Below, piece after piece: positions 34,987-46,886 of a stretch of DNA of 64,000 nucleotides. The stretch's first letter is position 1, and each line of letters begins with the position of its first letter. The translations under genes were made by a program, and so were the position numbers. Below the pieces are notes generated by a model. That model did no database searches, was not told the DNA's origin, and saw nothing but the letters and a program-made list of their open reading frames with translations. The DNA is from Stutzerimonas stutzeri (GTDB lineage: Bacteria; Pseudomonadota; Gammaproteobacteria; Pseudomonadales; Pseudomonadaceae). Location: assembly GCA_002339675.1 (NCBI GenBank), contig DDKB01000017.1:522327-586326 (forward strand), given 5' to 3'.

Positions 34987-35065
34987 GGCGGCTCCGGCGT
35001 TGGGCTGTCGCGCGCCTGAAGGCGGGCGCGTCATGGTTTGGAGGCGGCCCCGACCCTGATGTTCC

Positions 35066-38356
<3,291 letters not shown>

Positions 38357-38465
38357 GGAGGCTATCGTGGTGAAGAACGAACGCGGAGTCTAAGGGCTGG
38401 CGCAGGCCGAGGCGAGTCCGCAGATCGGAACCCGGCGGGCGGCGCCGCGGGCCTGGTGTGCCGGG

Positions 38466-40211
38466 TCAGAAATGCAGTGCGGGGCCGGGCTTGTTGCCTT
38501 CCGGAAACTTCAGGCCGACCTTGCGCACCTGGCCATGCTCCATGGTCGCGATGGTCCAGGTCAGGCCGTTCCACTCGATCTGGTCGCCGACCACCGGCTT
38601 GCCGCCGACGCGCTCGGCGATGAACTGGCCGATCTGCAGGCGGCCGTCGACCTCGCCCAGCTTGAGCCCGTAGAGCGTCGCCAGGGCGCTCATCTCGGCC
38701 TCGCTTTCGAGGATGAAATCACCGAAGAAACGCATGTCACGCCCGCGCTGCGGCGCTTCGCTGAACAGCTTGCCGAGTGCCGGCAGGTCTTCTTCGTGGC
38801 CGATCACGCAAAGGATATCGTCGACCTGCAGGCGCGTGCTGCCAGAGGGGTGCAGCAGGGCACGCCCGCGAAACAGCGCAGCGATGCGGGTGCCGGCCGG
38901 CATCTTCAATTCGCGCAGGGCGGCGCCGACGCACCACTTCTTGGCGGTCAGGCGGTAGATGAACAGTTCCCACTGGCTGGTGGTGTGGATCTGCAGCCCG
39001 GCACGGGAGATCGGCAGCGGCGAGGGCGGTACTTCGACCTTGGCTTTCTTCGCCGCCCAGGTCAGCGTGGTGCCCTGCAGCAGCAGCGACACCAGCACGA
39101 TGAAGAACGCCACGTTGAAGAACAGCTGGGCATTCTCCAGCCCGGCCATCAGCGGGAACACCGCAAGGATCACGGGAACCGCGCCGCGCAGGCCGATCCA
39201 GGAGATGAACAGGCGCTCGCGCAGGTGAAAGCTGCGAAACGGCAGCAGGCCGACGAACACGGCTAGCGGCCGGGCAAAGAGGATCATCCACAACGACAGC
39301 GCCAGCGCCGGCAGGGCGATGGGCAGCAGCTCGCTGGGCGTGAGCAACAGGCCGAGCACCAGAAACATGCCGATCTGGCTGAGCCAGGCCAGGCCGTCGA
39401 ACATGTGCAGGATGCCGTGCCGGTTGCGGATCGGCCGGTTGCCGAGCAACAGGCCGCAGACGTAGACCGCGAGGATGCCGCTGCCGCCAATGGCTCCGGA
39501 GAATGCGTAAATCATGATGCCGCCGGCCACTGCCAGCAGCGGGTAGAGGCCGTCGGCGACCGACAGGCGGTTGATCAGGTGCAACAGCAGCCAGCCGCCG
39601 GCCAGCCCAAGCAGCGTGCCGATGCCGAACTGCTGCAGCAGGTTGAGAAAGAAGCCCCAGCCGAAGCCGGTCTGGCCGGAGGCGAGCATGTCGATCAGCG
39701 CGACGGTGAGAAACATCGCCATCGGGTCGTTGCTGCCCGACTCGATCTCCAACGTTGAGCCCACGCGCTCGTTCAATCCGCGGCCGTTGAGCAGGTTGAA
39801 CACCACTGCCGCATCCGTGGAGCCAACGATGGCGCCGATCAGCAGGCCCTGCATCAACGGCAGGTCGAACAACCAGGCGGCTGCCAGGCCGGTGAGCCCC
39901 GAGGTGATCACGACGCCCGCCGTGGCCAGGGAAAACGCCGGCCAGAGCGCCACGCGGAAGGTGGCGGCGCGGGTGCGCATGCCGCCGTCGAGCAAGATGA
40001 TGGCCAGGGCCAGGTTGCTGATCAGGAAGGCCAGTGAATAGTCGTTGAAGACGATGCCGCCGATGCCGTCGACGCCGGCCAGCATGCCCACGGCGAGAAA
40101 GATCACCAGGATCGGGACGCCGAGCCGGGTGGAAAGCGAACTCATGAGGATGCTCGCCGCAACCAACAGGGCACCGACAAAGAACAGTTGGTTGATGTTG
40201 CCGATATCCAA
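38466..40211 (-). CDS. Potassium/proton antiporter, CPA1 family (NhaP2/CvrA-like)
   Basis: 581 residues. About 12-13 transmembrane helices (LFFVGALLVAASILMSSLS; LGVPILVIFLAVGMLAGVDG; GAIVGSTDAAVVFNLLNGRG) with the conserved acidic exchange region ESGSNDPMAMFLTVALID. The cytoplasmic end has an RCK_C/TrkA-C domain (about 410-490, ALRELKMPAGTRIAALFRG) and a CorC/HlyC-like domain (about 500-580). NhaP2/CvrA enzymes exchange K+ for H+ and help at low osmolarity or high K+. Length and domain order match that family. It is in the same direction as mscK and 109 bases away, so they may be cotranscribed. Confidence 0.92.
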   Translation of the reverse strand: MDIGNINQLFFVGALLVAASILMSSLSTRLGVPILVIFLAVGMLAGVDGIGGIVFNDYSLAFLISNLALAIILLDGGMRTRAATFRVALWPAFSLATAGVVITSGLTGLAAAWLFDLPLMQGLLIGAIVGSTDAAVVFNLLNGRGLNERVGSTLEIESGSNDPMAMFLTVALIDMLASGQTGFGWGFFLNLLQQFGIGTLLGLAGGWLLLHLINRLSVADGLYPLLAVAGGIMIYAFSGAIGGSGILAVYVCGLLLGNRPIRNRHGILHMFDGLAWLSQIGMFLVLGLLLTPSELLPIALPALALSLWMILFARPLAVFVGLLPFRSFHLRERLFISWIGLRGAVPVILAVFPLMAGLENAQLFFNVAFFIVLVSLLLQGTTLTWAAKKAKVEVPPSPLPISRAGLQIHTTSQWELFIYRLTAKKWCVGAALRELKMPAGTRIAALFRGRALLHPSGSTRLQVDDILCVIGHEEDLPALGKLFSEAPQRGRDMRFFGDFILESEAEMSALATLYGLKLGEVDGRLQIGQFIAERVGGKPVVGDQIEWNGLTWTIATMEHGQVRKVGLKFPEGNKPGPALHF

Positions 40212-40281
40212 GCGTCCGCTCTCCGAAGGTTAGTGCGCTGGCGAACATGCAGGGCGCATGCCAGCGATTCTAACCCGCTGA

Positions 40282-40298
40282 TTTGACATGCTGTCAAA
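40282..40298. promoter_or_regulatory. TTTGACA-TGC-TGTCAAA palindrome upstream of the antiporter gene
   Basis: A 7-base-arm dyad with a 3-base centre, 71 bases upstream of the antiporter ATG and downstream of the acyl-CoA dehydrogenase. It may be an operator or a weak hairpin; on the plus strand it is followed by a short A run. Confidence 0.35.
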
Positions 40299-40363
40299 AA
40301 AGCCCGGTAGAGCGACGGGCGCAACGGAGCGGCGTTGCAGCCTCAGCCAAGGGAGGGGTCGCA

Positions 40364-40391
40364 CGCCCTGCCGCCGAGGCGCGGCAGGGCG
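40364..40391 (-). terminator. Strong GC hairpin just after the acyl-CoA dehydrogenase stop
   Basis: CGCCCTGCCGC and GCGGCAGGGCG form a perfect 11-bp stem with a 6-base loop, starting 11 bases past the stop codon at 40402. There is no T-tract, so it may protect the 3' end or act with Rho instead of being a classical terminator. Confidence 0.5.
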
Positions 40392-40401
40392 CGCATGGCG
40401 G

Positions 40402-42204
40402 TCAGAACCAGCTGTCCTCCATGGCCAGGCAAACGTCGTCGCGGTTGGCCAGCAGGTCGAGCTCGTGGTGGCAGCCGGGCACTTCCCAGGTCAGGAAGTA
40501 GCGCGCAGCCTGCAGCTTGCCCCGGTAGAAGTCAGCGTCGGCGGGGTTGCCATCGACCAGCCCCTGTTCGGCGCGGATCGCCTGCTCCAGCCAGCGCCAG
40601 CCGATCACCGTGTGGCCGAACACCTTCAGGTACAGCGCCGAGTTGGCCAGTGCCTGGTTGACCTTGCCAGCCATCAGGTCGCCGAGCAGCACCTGGGTGA
40701 CCTCGGTCAGGCGCGCCAGCAGCTGCTCCAGAGGCTGGCGCAGCGCATCCAGCGAGCCGAACTCGCCCGCGCGTTTGCAGGTGTCCTGAATCAGGCCGAG
40801 CAACTGACGCAGCCCGGCGCCACCGTTCTGCGTCAGTTTGCGTGCCAGCAGGTCGAGCGACTGGATACCGTGGGTGCCTTCGTGAATCGGGTTGAGCCGA
40901 TTGTCGCGGTAGTACTGCTCGACCGGGTATTCACGGGTATAGCCGTGGCCGCCAAGAATCTGGATCGCCATCTCGTTGGCCTTGAGGCAGAACTCCGATG
41001 GCCAGGATTTGACGATGGGCGTCAGCAGGTCCAGCAGCTCGTGGGCATTCTTGCGCTCTTGCTCGGTGGCCGCGGTCTGCTCTTCGTCGACGATGCGCGC
41101 GGCATAGAGACCCAGATCAAAGGAGCCTTCGACGTAGGCTTTCTGCATCAGCAGCATGCGCTTGATGTCAGTGTGCTGAATGATCGGCACCTGCGCCGAC
41201 GCCGGGTTCTTGCCATCGGGCAGACGGCCTTGCGGACGCTCACGGGCGTAGTTGAGCGAGTACAGGTAGCCGGCGTAGCCGAGCATGATCGCGCCCATGC
41301 CGACACCGATGCGCGCGTCGTTCATCATCTGGAACATGTACGACAAGCCCTTGTGCGGCTCGCCCACCAAGTAGCCGACGCAGTCGCCGTTGTCGCCGAA
41401 GTTCAATGCGGTAGAGGTGGTGCCGCGCCAGCCCATCTTGTGGAACAGCCCAGCGAGGATCACGTCGTTGCGCTTGCCCAGCGAGCCGTCATCGTTGACC
41501 AGGAATTTGGGCACGATGAACAGGCTGATGCCTTTTACGCCGGGCGGGGCGTCCGGCAGCTTGGCCAGGACCATGTGCACGATGTTTTCCGACAGCGGAT
41601 GGTCGCCGCCGGAAATGAAGATCTTGTTGCCCTTCAGGCGGTAGCTGCCGTCGCCGGCCGGCTCGGCGCGGGTGCGCAGGTCGGACAGGGAAGAGCCGGC
41701 GTGCGGCTCGGTCAGCGCCATGGTGCCGAAGAACCGGCCTTCGAGCATCGGCTGGAGGAAACGCTGCTTCTGCTCGTCACTGCCGAACACTTCGATCAGG
41801 TGAGAGGCGCCCATGGTCAGCATCGGGTAGGAAGAGGTGCCGATGTTGGCCGACTGGAAGTGCGCAAAACAGGCCCGTGACAGGAGGTTCGGCAGCTGCA
41901 TGCCGCCGTCGTCGAAGCTGCGCGAGGCGTTGTGGAAACCGGCCTCGATGAACGCATCGACGGCAGGCTTCACTTCCGGGATCAGGACGGCTTCGCCGTC
42001 CTTGTAGATCGGCTCGTTCTCGTCAGCCTTGCGGTTGTGCGGGGCGAAGAGGTTCTCGGCGATGCTGCGGGCGGTGTCGATGGCCGCGTCGAAGGTTTCG
42101 CGACTGTGATCAGCGAAACGCTCACGCTGGGTCAGGCCTTCGGCGTCGAGCACTTCATACAGCTCGAAGGCCAGGTTACGCGGGCAGAGCAGAGTCTCGG
42201 GCAT
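40402..42204 (-). CDS. Acyl-CoA dehydrogenase (large, about 600-residue type)
   Basis: 600 residues. FAD-binding and catalytic regions of the ACAD family are clear: GTMALTEPHAGSSLSDLRTR, LKGNKIFISGGDHPLSEN, FHKMGWRGTTSTALNFGDNG and ILGGHGYTREYPVEQYYRDN, followed by an extra C-terminal helical domain of about 140 residues. It catalyses alpha,beta-dehydrogenation of an acyl-CoA with FAD, passing electrons to ETF. It is the same size class as the FadE-type pair at the right end but only distantly similar. Chain-length preference is unknown. It faces away from the carotenoid cluster. Confidence 0.93.
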   Translation of the reverse strand: MPETLLCPRNLAFELYEVLDAEGLTQRERFADHSRETFDAAIDTARSIAENLFAPHNRKADENEPIYKDGEAVLIPEVKPAVDAFIEAGFHNASRSFDDGGMQLPNLLSRACFAHFQSANIGTSSYPMLTMGASHLIEVFGSDEQKQRFLQPMLEGRFFGTMALTEPHAGSSLSDLRTRAEPAGDGSYRLKGNKIFISGGDHPLSENIVHMVLAKLPDAPPGVKGISLFIVPKFLVNDDGSLGKRNDVILAGLFHKMGWRGTTSTALNFGDNGDCVGYLVGEPHKGLSYMFQMMNDARIGVGMGAIMLGYAGYLYSLNYARERPQGRLPDGKNPASAQVPIIQHTDIKRMLLMQKAYVEGSFDLGLYAARIVDEEQTAATEQERKNAHELLDLLTPIVKSWPSEFCLKANEMAIQILGGHGYTREYPVEQYYRDNRLNPIHEGTHGIQSLDLLARKLTQNGGAGLRQLLGLIQDTCKRAGEFGSLDALRQPLEQLLARLTEVTQVLLGDLMAGKVNQALANSALYLKVFGHTVIGWRWLEQAIRAEQGLVDGNPADADFYRGKLQAARYFLTWEVPGCHHELDLLANRDDVCLAMEDSWF

Positions 42205-42323
42205 GGCATTTCCTCCGTGTACAGGCCCGCGAGTCTAAGGAGCCGGCCGCACGGCTGCCTAGCACCATACATTCGCGTGATGGGCCGACACAGTGGCGTC
42301 TTCTGGCGCCCGGCCGGCGCGCC

Positions 42324-43226
42324 TCAATGTGGCCGCGCGCCGACTCGTTCGAGCAGGCGGGCCAGGTGACCCGCGCCGATACCGGCGGCGGCCAGGTGCT
42401 GGCCGGCGCGTGCCAGGTGCGCAGCGATCTGCTGGCGCGTGGCGTCGGGGCCGAGCAGCGCGACCACGGTGCTCTTGCCGGCGTCCTTGCCGGCGTCCTT
42501 GCCGATCTGCTGCGGGCTGAGGCCGTCGGCCAGGTCGTCGATCAGCTGGAACGCCATGCCCAGCTCGGTGGCGAACCCGCTGAGGTGCCCCGTGCAACGG
42601 GCATCGACGCCGGCGACCAGCGCGGCGAACTCTACCGCGGCGGTGAACAGCGGGCAGGTCTTCAGGCGGTTGGTCTGGGTGATGGCCTGCAGCGGACGGG
42701 CGCGCCGGCCTTCATGCAGATCATGGAACTGGCCGCGTACCAGGCCCTGCGCGCCGGTGGCCTGGGCCAGCACGCGCACCAGCTGGGTGGCGGTGGCTGG
42801 GGGGATGCCCGTGGCGCTGGCGGCTATGCTGAAAGCCTGGCTGAGCAGCGCGATGGCGCCCAGTACGGCGACGTCTTCACCGAACTGCCGGTGAATGGTC
42901 GGCTGGCCGCGGCGCAGCTCGGCATCGTCCATGCACGGCAGGTCGTCGAGGTAGAGTGAGGCGGCATGCACCAGCTCCAGTGCGCAGGCCAGGTCCAGCG
43001 CCGCCGCATTGTCCCGTCCGGGCTGCAGGTCACGCAGGGCCAGCAGCAGCAACAGTGGACGGATGCGCTTGCCGGGAGCCAGCGTGCCGCTGCGCATGGC
43101 GTTGCCGATCAGGTCCGGCGCCGGACAGCGCGGCAACCAGTGATCGAGCCGCTCGTCGACCTGGGAGCGCAACGCGCCGAGCAGTTGCTCGAAATCGGGT
43201 GGCGTACTCGGCATCGCAGTGGCCAT
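42324..43226 (-). CDS. crtE: Geranylgeranyl diphosphate synthase
   Basis: 300 residues, trans-isoprenyl diphosphate synthase fold. The first aspartate-rich motif is DDLPCMDD (about residues 91-98), the longer D-x4-D form of bacterial GGPP/FPP synthases, and the second is DDLAD (about 228-232). Also seen are GKRIRPLLLLLALRD and the GKDAGKDAGKST segment encoded by a tandem 12-bp repeat. It makes C20 GGPP from IPP and DMAPP/FPP for phytoene synthesis. The ATG at 43226 has GAGGAGG five bases upstream. It is divergent from the rest of the crt cluster across a 118-base control region. Product length (C15 or C20) is assigned by cluster context. Confidence 0.92.
   Translation of the reverse strand: MATAMPSTPPDFEQLLGALRSQVDERLDHWLPRCPAPDLIGNAMRSGTLAPGKRIRPLLLLLALRDLQPGRDNAAALDLACALELVHAASLYLDDLPCMDDAELRRGQPTIHRQFGEDVAVLGAIALLSQAFSIAASATGIPPATATQLVRVLAQATGAQGLVRGQFHDLHEGRRARPLQAITQTNRLKTCPLFTAAVEFAALVAGVDARCTGHLSGFATELGMAFQLIDDLADGLSPQQIGKDAGKDAGKSTVVALLGPDATRQQIAAHLARAGQHLAAAGIGAGHLARLLERVGARPH
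42474..42504. repeat. Tandem 12-bp repeat inside crtE (about 2.6 copies)
   Basis: Unit CTTGCCGGCGTC occurs at 42474 and 42486, followed by a partial copy to 42504. In the protein it encodes repeated Gly-Lys-Asp-Ala just after the second aspartate-rich motif. The unit length is a multiple of three, so changes in copy number would keep the frame. Confidence 0.85.
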
Positions 43227-43344
43227 GGCGACCTCCTCTGCTGCGGTTAGAAAAAATGTTACAAGTCTTGTACGGTCTGTACAGGTTGTCGGCACTTTTA
43301 ATGACAACGCCCGTCAACATAAGGTCATTCGAACGAGGCGAAGC
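43227..43344. promoter_or_regulatory. Divergent crtE/fni control region with TGTAC palindromes
   Basis: The 118-base gap contains the 13-base palindrome TACAAGTCTTGTA (43260-43272), followed by CTGTACAG (43277-43284). This places TGTAC words at 43269 and 43279, one helical turn apart, plus a TTACAA word at 43259. MerR-family carotenoid regulators (CarH/LitR) recognise TGTACA-like sites at crt promoters. A TTTAAT at 43297-43302 could be a -10 toward fni. The assignment is inference. Confidence 0.5.
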
Positions 43345-44394
43345 ATGAGCAACGATCTACTCGCGGAGCGCAAGAACGACCACCTGGACATCGTCCTCGA
43401 CCCCTGCCGTGCCCGGTCCACCGTCGATGCCGGCTTCTCGGCGCTGACATTCGAGCATTGCGCGCTGCCGGAGTTGCGCCTGGACGAGGTAGATCTGCAG
43501 ACCCGGCTGTTCGGCCGGCGCCTCGCCGCGCCCGTGCTGATCAGCTCGATGACCGGCGGTGCGGCGCGCGCGGCGCGAATCAACCGGCACCTGGCAGAAG
43601 CGGCCGAGGCGCTGGGTATCGCCCTGGCCGTCGGCTCGCAGCGCATCGCGCTGGAAACTGGCGCCGACCAGGGCCTGACCGGGCAGTTGCGCGAGTTGGC
43701 GCCCAGCGTCCCGCTGCTGGCCAACTTCGGCGCCGCGCAGCTGGTCGGCGGGTATGGCCTGGCGGAGGCGCAGCGGGCGGTGGAGATGATTGAGGCCGAC
43801 GCGCTGATCATTCACCTCAACCCGCTGCAAGAGGCCGTGCAAATAGGCGGCGACCGCGACTGGCGGGGCGTGCTCGAGGCGATCGAAGCCCTGGCGGCGC
43901 GGTTGCCGGTGCCGCTGGTGGCCAAGGAGGTCGGTGCCGGCATTTCGCCGCGGGTGGCCCGGCGCCTGCTCGACGCGGGCGTGGCGGTCATCGATGTTGC
44001 CGGCGCCGGCGGCACCAGCTGGGCGGCGGTGGAGGCCGAGCGCAGCGCCGACCCGCAGCAGCGCGCCGTCGCCCAGGCCTTCGCCGGCTGGGGGATACCC
44101 AGCGCCCAGGCCATTGCCGCGGTGCGCCGTGCCTGCCCCGGCGCGCGGCTGATCGCGTCCGGCGGCATCCGTGACGGGATTGACGCCGCCAAGGCCATTC
44201 GTCTCGGCGCCAACCTGGTCGGCCAGGCCGCCGGCGTGCTGGACGCGGCCCTCAGTGGCCCCGACGCGGTGATTGCGCACTTCCAGATCCTCATCGAGCA
44301 GCTGCGCATCGCCTGCTTCTGCACCGGTTCGGCGGACCTGGTGGCGCTGTCCCAAGCGCCGTTGCTGGCTGCCTTCGACCCGGTCGCCAGCTGA
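43345..44394 (+). CDS. fni: Isopentenyl-diphosphate delta-isomerase, type 2 (FMN)
   Basis: 349 residues of the type 2 enzyme. The ERKNDHLDIV entry motif, SSMTGG, HLNPLQEAVQ (catalytic/metal region), KEVGAGIS, DVAGAGGTSW, and the flavin phosphate site ASGGIRDGIDAAKAIRLGAN are all present. It interconverts IPP and DMAPP with reduced FMN, supplying the DMAPP starter for CrtE. The start at 43345 gives MSNDLLAERKND and follows a GAGGCGA site. It is first in the plus-strand crt unit; 46 bases separate it from crtX. Type 2 isomerases in crt clusters are common in Pantoea and marine carotenogenic bacteria. Confidence 0.95.
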   Translation: MSNDLLAERKNDHLDIVLDPCRARSTVDAGFSALTFEHCALPELRLDEVDLQTRLFGRRLAAPVLISSMTGGAARAARINRHLAEAAEALGIALAVGSQRIALETGADQGLTGQLRELAPSVPLLANFGAAQLVGGYGLAEAQRAVEMIEADALIIHLNPLQEAVQIGGDRDWRGVLEAIEALAARLPVPLVAKEVGAGISPRVARRLLDAGVAVIDVAGAGGTSWAAVEAERSADPQQRAVAQAFAGWGIPSAQAIAAVRRACPGARLIASGGIRDGIDAAKAIRLGANLVGQAAGVLDAALSGPDAVIAHFQILIEQLRIACFCTGSADLVALSQAPLLAAFDPVAS

Positions 44395-44440
44395 TGCAGG
44401 GGCAACGCGCAGGCGCCGGACGTCGGCGGGGGCGGCCCGG

Positions 44441-45727
44441 ATGAGCCACTTCGCGGTGATCGCGCCGCCCTTCCACAGCCATCTGCGCGCGCTGGAAGCC
44501 CTGGCGGCGGTGCTGCGCGACAGCGGCCACCGGGTCACCTTCGTGCAGCAGGCCGATGCTGCCGCGGGGCTGGCACACCCGGAACAGGGGTTTGCCGTGG
44601 TCGGCGCCGCCTCGCACCCTCCCGGCTCGCTCAAGCGTGTGATCGACCGCGCGGCACGGCCGGGCGGCCCCTGGGGCATTCGCCGGGTGATCGCCGACAT
44701 GGCTGCGGCGACCGCGATGTTCTGCCGCGACGGGCCGGCGGTGCTGCGGTCACTGGGGGTCGACGCGTTGCTGGTCGACCAGATGGAGCCGGCCGGCGGC
44801 CTGCTGGCCGATTACCTCGGCCTGCCGTTCGTCTCGGTGGCCTGCGCGCTGCCGGTCAATCGCGAGCCGCTGGTGCCGCTGCCGGTAATGCCCTGGCGCT
44901 ACCGGGCGACGCCTTGGGGTGAGCAACTGAACCTGCACAGCAGCCGGGTCTACGACCGCGCCATGCAGCCCCATGCCGAGGTGATCGCGCGCTGCGCCGC
45001 GGCGTTCGGCCTGCCGCCGCGCCAGCGCCTGGACCAGTGCCTGTCACCGCTGCTGCAGCTGAGCCAGACCACGCCCGGTTTCGACTTTCCGCGCCTGCAC
45101 TGGCCGGCGCATGCCTATGGTGTTGGCGCACTGCGGCCTGAGCTGGCCGCCGAGCCGGCGCTGGACCTGCCGGTAGCGGGCGACCGGCCGTTCGTGTTCG
45201 CCTCGCTCGGCACCTTGCAGGGCGATCGTTTCGGGCTGTTCCAGCGCATCGCACAGGCCTGCCGGGCGCTCGATGCACACCTGTTGATCGCCCATTGCGG
45301 CCGCCTCGACACCAGTCAGGAAAGACGCCTGCAGCGGGCCGGGGCGCGCTGGGTCACCGATTTCGCGCCGCAGCGCGCCGTGCTGGCCCGGGCCGATGTG
45401 CTGGTCACCCACGCGGGGCTGAATACCTTGCTCGATGCGCTGGAAGCCGGCGTGCCGAGTCTGGCGTTGCCCATCGCCTTCGACCAGCCGGGCGTCGCGG
45501 CGCGGGTGCTGCACCGGGGAGTCGGCCTGCGCCTCGATCCCCGGCTGGCCAGCCGCGGGCGTATCGTCCAGGCTTTGCGCCGCCTGCTGGACGAGGCCTC
45601 TTTTGCCCGGCGTGCCGGGGTGCTCGGCGAAGAGCTGCGGGCTGCGGGCGGTGCGCCGCGGGCCGCGCGGCTGGTCGAACGCGCGCTGGGAATCGAGTCG
45701 CCGGCGGCGGGGAGGGCGCATGGCTGA
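44441..45727 (+). CDS. crtX: Zeaxanthin glucosyltransferase
   Basis: 428 residues, GT1/UGT fold. The N-terminal acceptor domain starts MSHFAVIAPPFHSHLRALEA. The C-terminal donor-binding domain has FASLGTLQGDRFGLFQRI, WVTDFAPQRAVLARADVLVT and the signature THAGLNTLLDALEAGVPSLA with PIAFDQPG. By family and position it transfers glucose from UDP-glucose to zeaxanthin hydroxyls. The stop overlaps the crtY start (ATGGCTGA). Very GC-rich. Substrate assignment rests on the cluster (CrtY and CrtZ present) and on CrtX similarity. Confidence 0.92.
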   Translation: MSHFAVIAPPFHSHLRALEALAAVLRDSGHRVTFVQQADAAAGLAHPEQGFAVVGAASHPPGSLKRVIDRAARPGGPWGIRRVIADMAAATAMFCRDGPAVLRSLGVDALLVDQMEPAGGLLADYLGLPFVSVACALPVNREPLVPLPVMPWRYRATPWGEQLNLHSSRVYDRAMQPHAEVIARCAAAFGLPPRQRLDQCLSPLLQLSQTTPGFDFPRLHWPAHAYGVGALRPELAAEPALDLPVAGDRPFVFASLGTLQGDRFGLFQRIAQACRALDAHLLIAHCGRLDTSQERRLQRAGARWVTDFAPQRAVLARADVLVTHAGLNTLLDALEAGVPSLALPIAFDQPGVAARVLHRGVGLRLDPRLASRGRIVQALRRLLDEASFARRAGVLGEELRAAGGAPRAARLVERALGIESPAAGRAHG

Positions 45728-46886
45728 TGCGGACCTGATCCTCGTCGGCGGCGGGCTGGCCAATGGTCTGTTGGCCTTGCGGCTGCGCCAGCAGCGGCCC
45801 GACCTGCGCCTGCTACTCGTTGAGCAGGGCGAAGCGCTGGGTGGTAATCACACCTGGTCCTTTCATGAGCACGACCTGACGCCGGCTCAGCACCGTTGGC
45901 TGGCGCCCATGGTGGGCAAGCGCTGGCCTGGCTATGAGGTGATCTTTCCCGACTTGCAGCGCCGGCTGAGCAGCGGTTACGCGAGCATCTTCTCGGAGCG
46001 CTTTCACCGGTACCTGATGCCCGAGCTGAGCGATGGCGTGCGTTTGCGCACCACCGTTGCCAGCGTGGAACCCCACAGGGTGCGTCTGGCCTCGGGGGAC
46101 ATCCTGCAGGCCGGCGCTGTGATCGATGGACGCGGCGTGCGACGGACCGATCAGCTGGCGCTGGGTTTTCAGAAATTTCTCGGCCAGGAATTGCGCCTGC
46201 AACAGCCGCACGGCTTGCGCGAGCCCATCATCATGGACGCCAGCGTCGCCCAGCGCGATGGCTATCGCTTCGTCTACGTGCTGCCGCTGAGTGCGGACAC
46301 CCTGCTGATCGAAGACACCTACTACGCCGACGGCGATGCCGTGGCGCTCGATAAGCTGCGTGACAACATCGGCAGCTACGTCAGTACGCGCGGCTGGGCT
46401 ATCGCCGACGTGTTACGCGAGGAGCAGGGCGTGCTGCCAATCGTGCTTTCCGGTGATCTGCCGGCGTTCTGGGAGGAGGCGCGCGGCGTGCCGCAGACGG
46501 GGCTGGCCGCGGCGCTGTTTCATCCCACCACCGGCTACTCACTGCCCGACGCGGTGCGTCTGGCCGATCACCTGATCGCGCTGGATCGCTGGGATGCCAC
46601 CAGCCTGTTCGAGGCGATCCGCGACTACTCGCTGGCGCAGTGGCGCCAGCGCGGCTTCTTCCGACTGCTCAATCGCATGCTGTTCATGGCCGGTCCGGCG
46701 GATCGCCGCTGGGCGGTGATGCAGCGTTTCTATCGCCTGCGTGAACCGCTGATCCAGCGTTTCTATGCGGCGGATCTGACCACCCGCGACCGCTTGCGCA
46801 TCGTCTCGGGCAAGCCTCCTGTTCCGCTCGGCGAGGCGCTGCGTGCGCTCGCCGCCCATGATCTGCATCGCAAGGATTACCGATGA
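45720..46886 (+). CDS. crtY: Lycopene beta-cyclase
   Basis: 388 residues. The dinucleotide-binding start ADLILVGGGLANGLLALRL is followed by GGNHTWSFHEHDL, typical of proteobacterial CrtY. Further conserved parts are PLSADTLLIEDTYYADG and FHPTTGYSLPDAVRLAD. It cyclises both ends of lycopene to beta-carotene in a FAD-dependent, redox-neutral reaction. It overlaps crtX by 8 bases and crtI by 4 bases, so translation is coupled along the unit. Confidence 0.95.
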   Translation: MADADLILVGGGLANGLLALRLRQQRPDLRLLLVEQGEALGGNHTWSFHEHDLTPAQHRWLAPMVGKRWPGYEVIFPDLQRRLSSGYASIFSERFHRYLMPELSDGVRLRTTVASVEPHRVRLASGDILQAGAVIDGRGVRRTDQLALGFQKFLGQELRLQQPHGLREPIIMDASVAQRDGYRFVYVLPLSADTLLIEDTYYADGDAVALDKLRDNIGSYVSTRGWAIADVLREEQGVLPIVLSGDLPAFWEEARGVPQTGLAAALFHPTTGYSLPDAVRLADHLIALDRWDATSLFEAIRDYSLAQWRQRGFFRLLNRMLFMAGPADRRWAVMQRFYRLREPLIQRFYAADLTTRDRLRIVSGKPPVPLGEALRALAAHDLHRKDYR

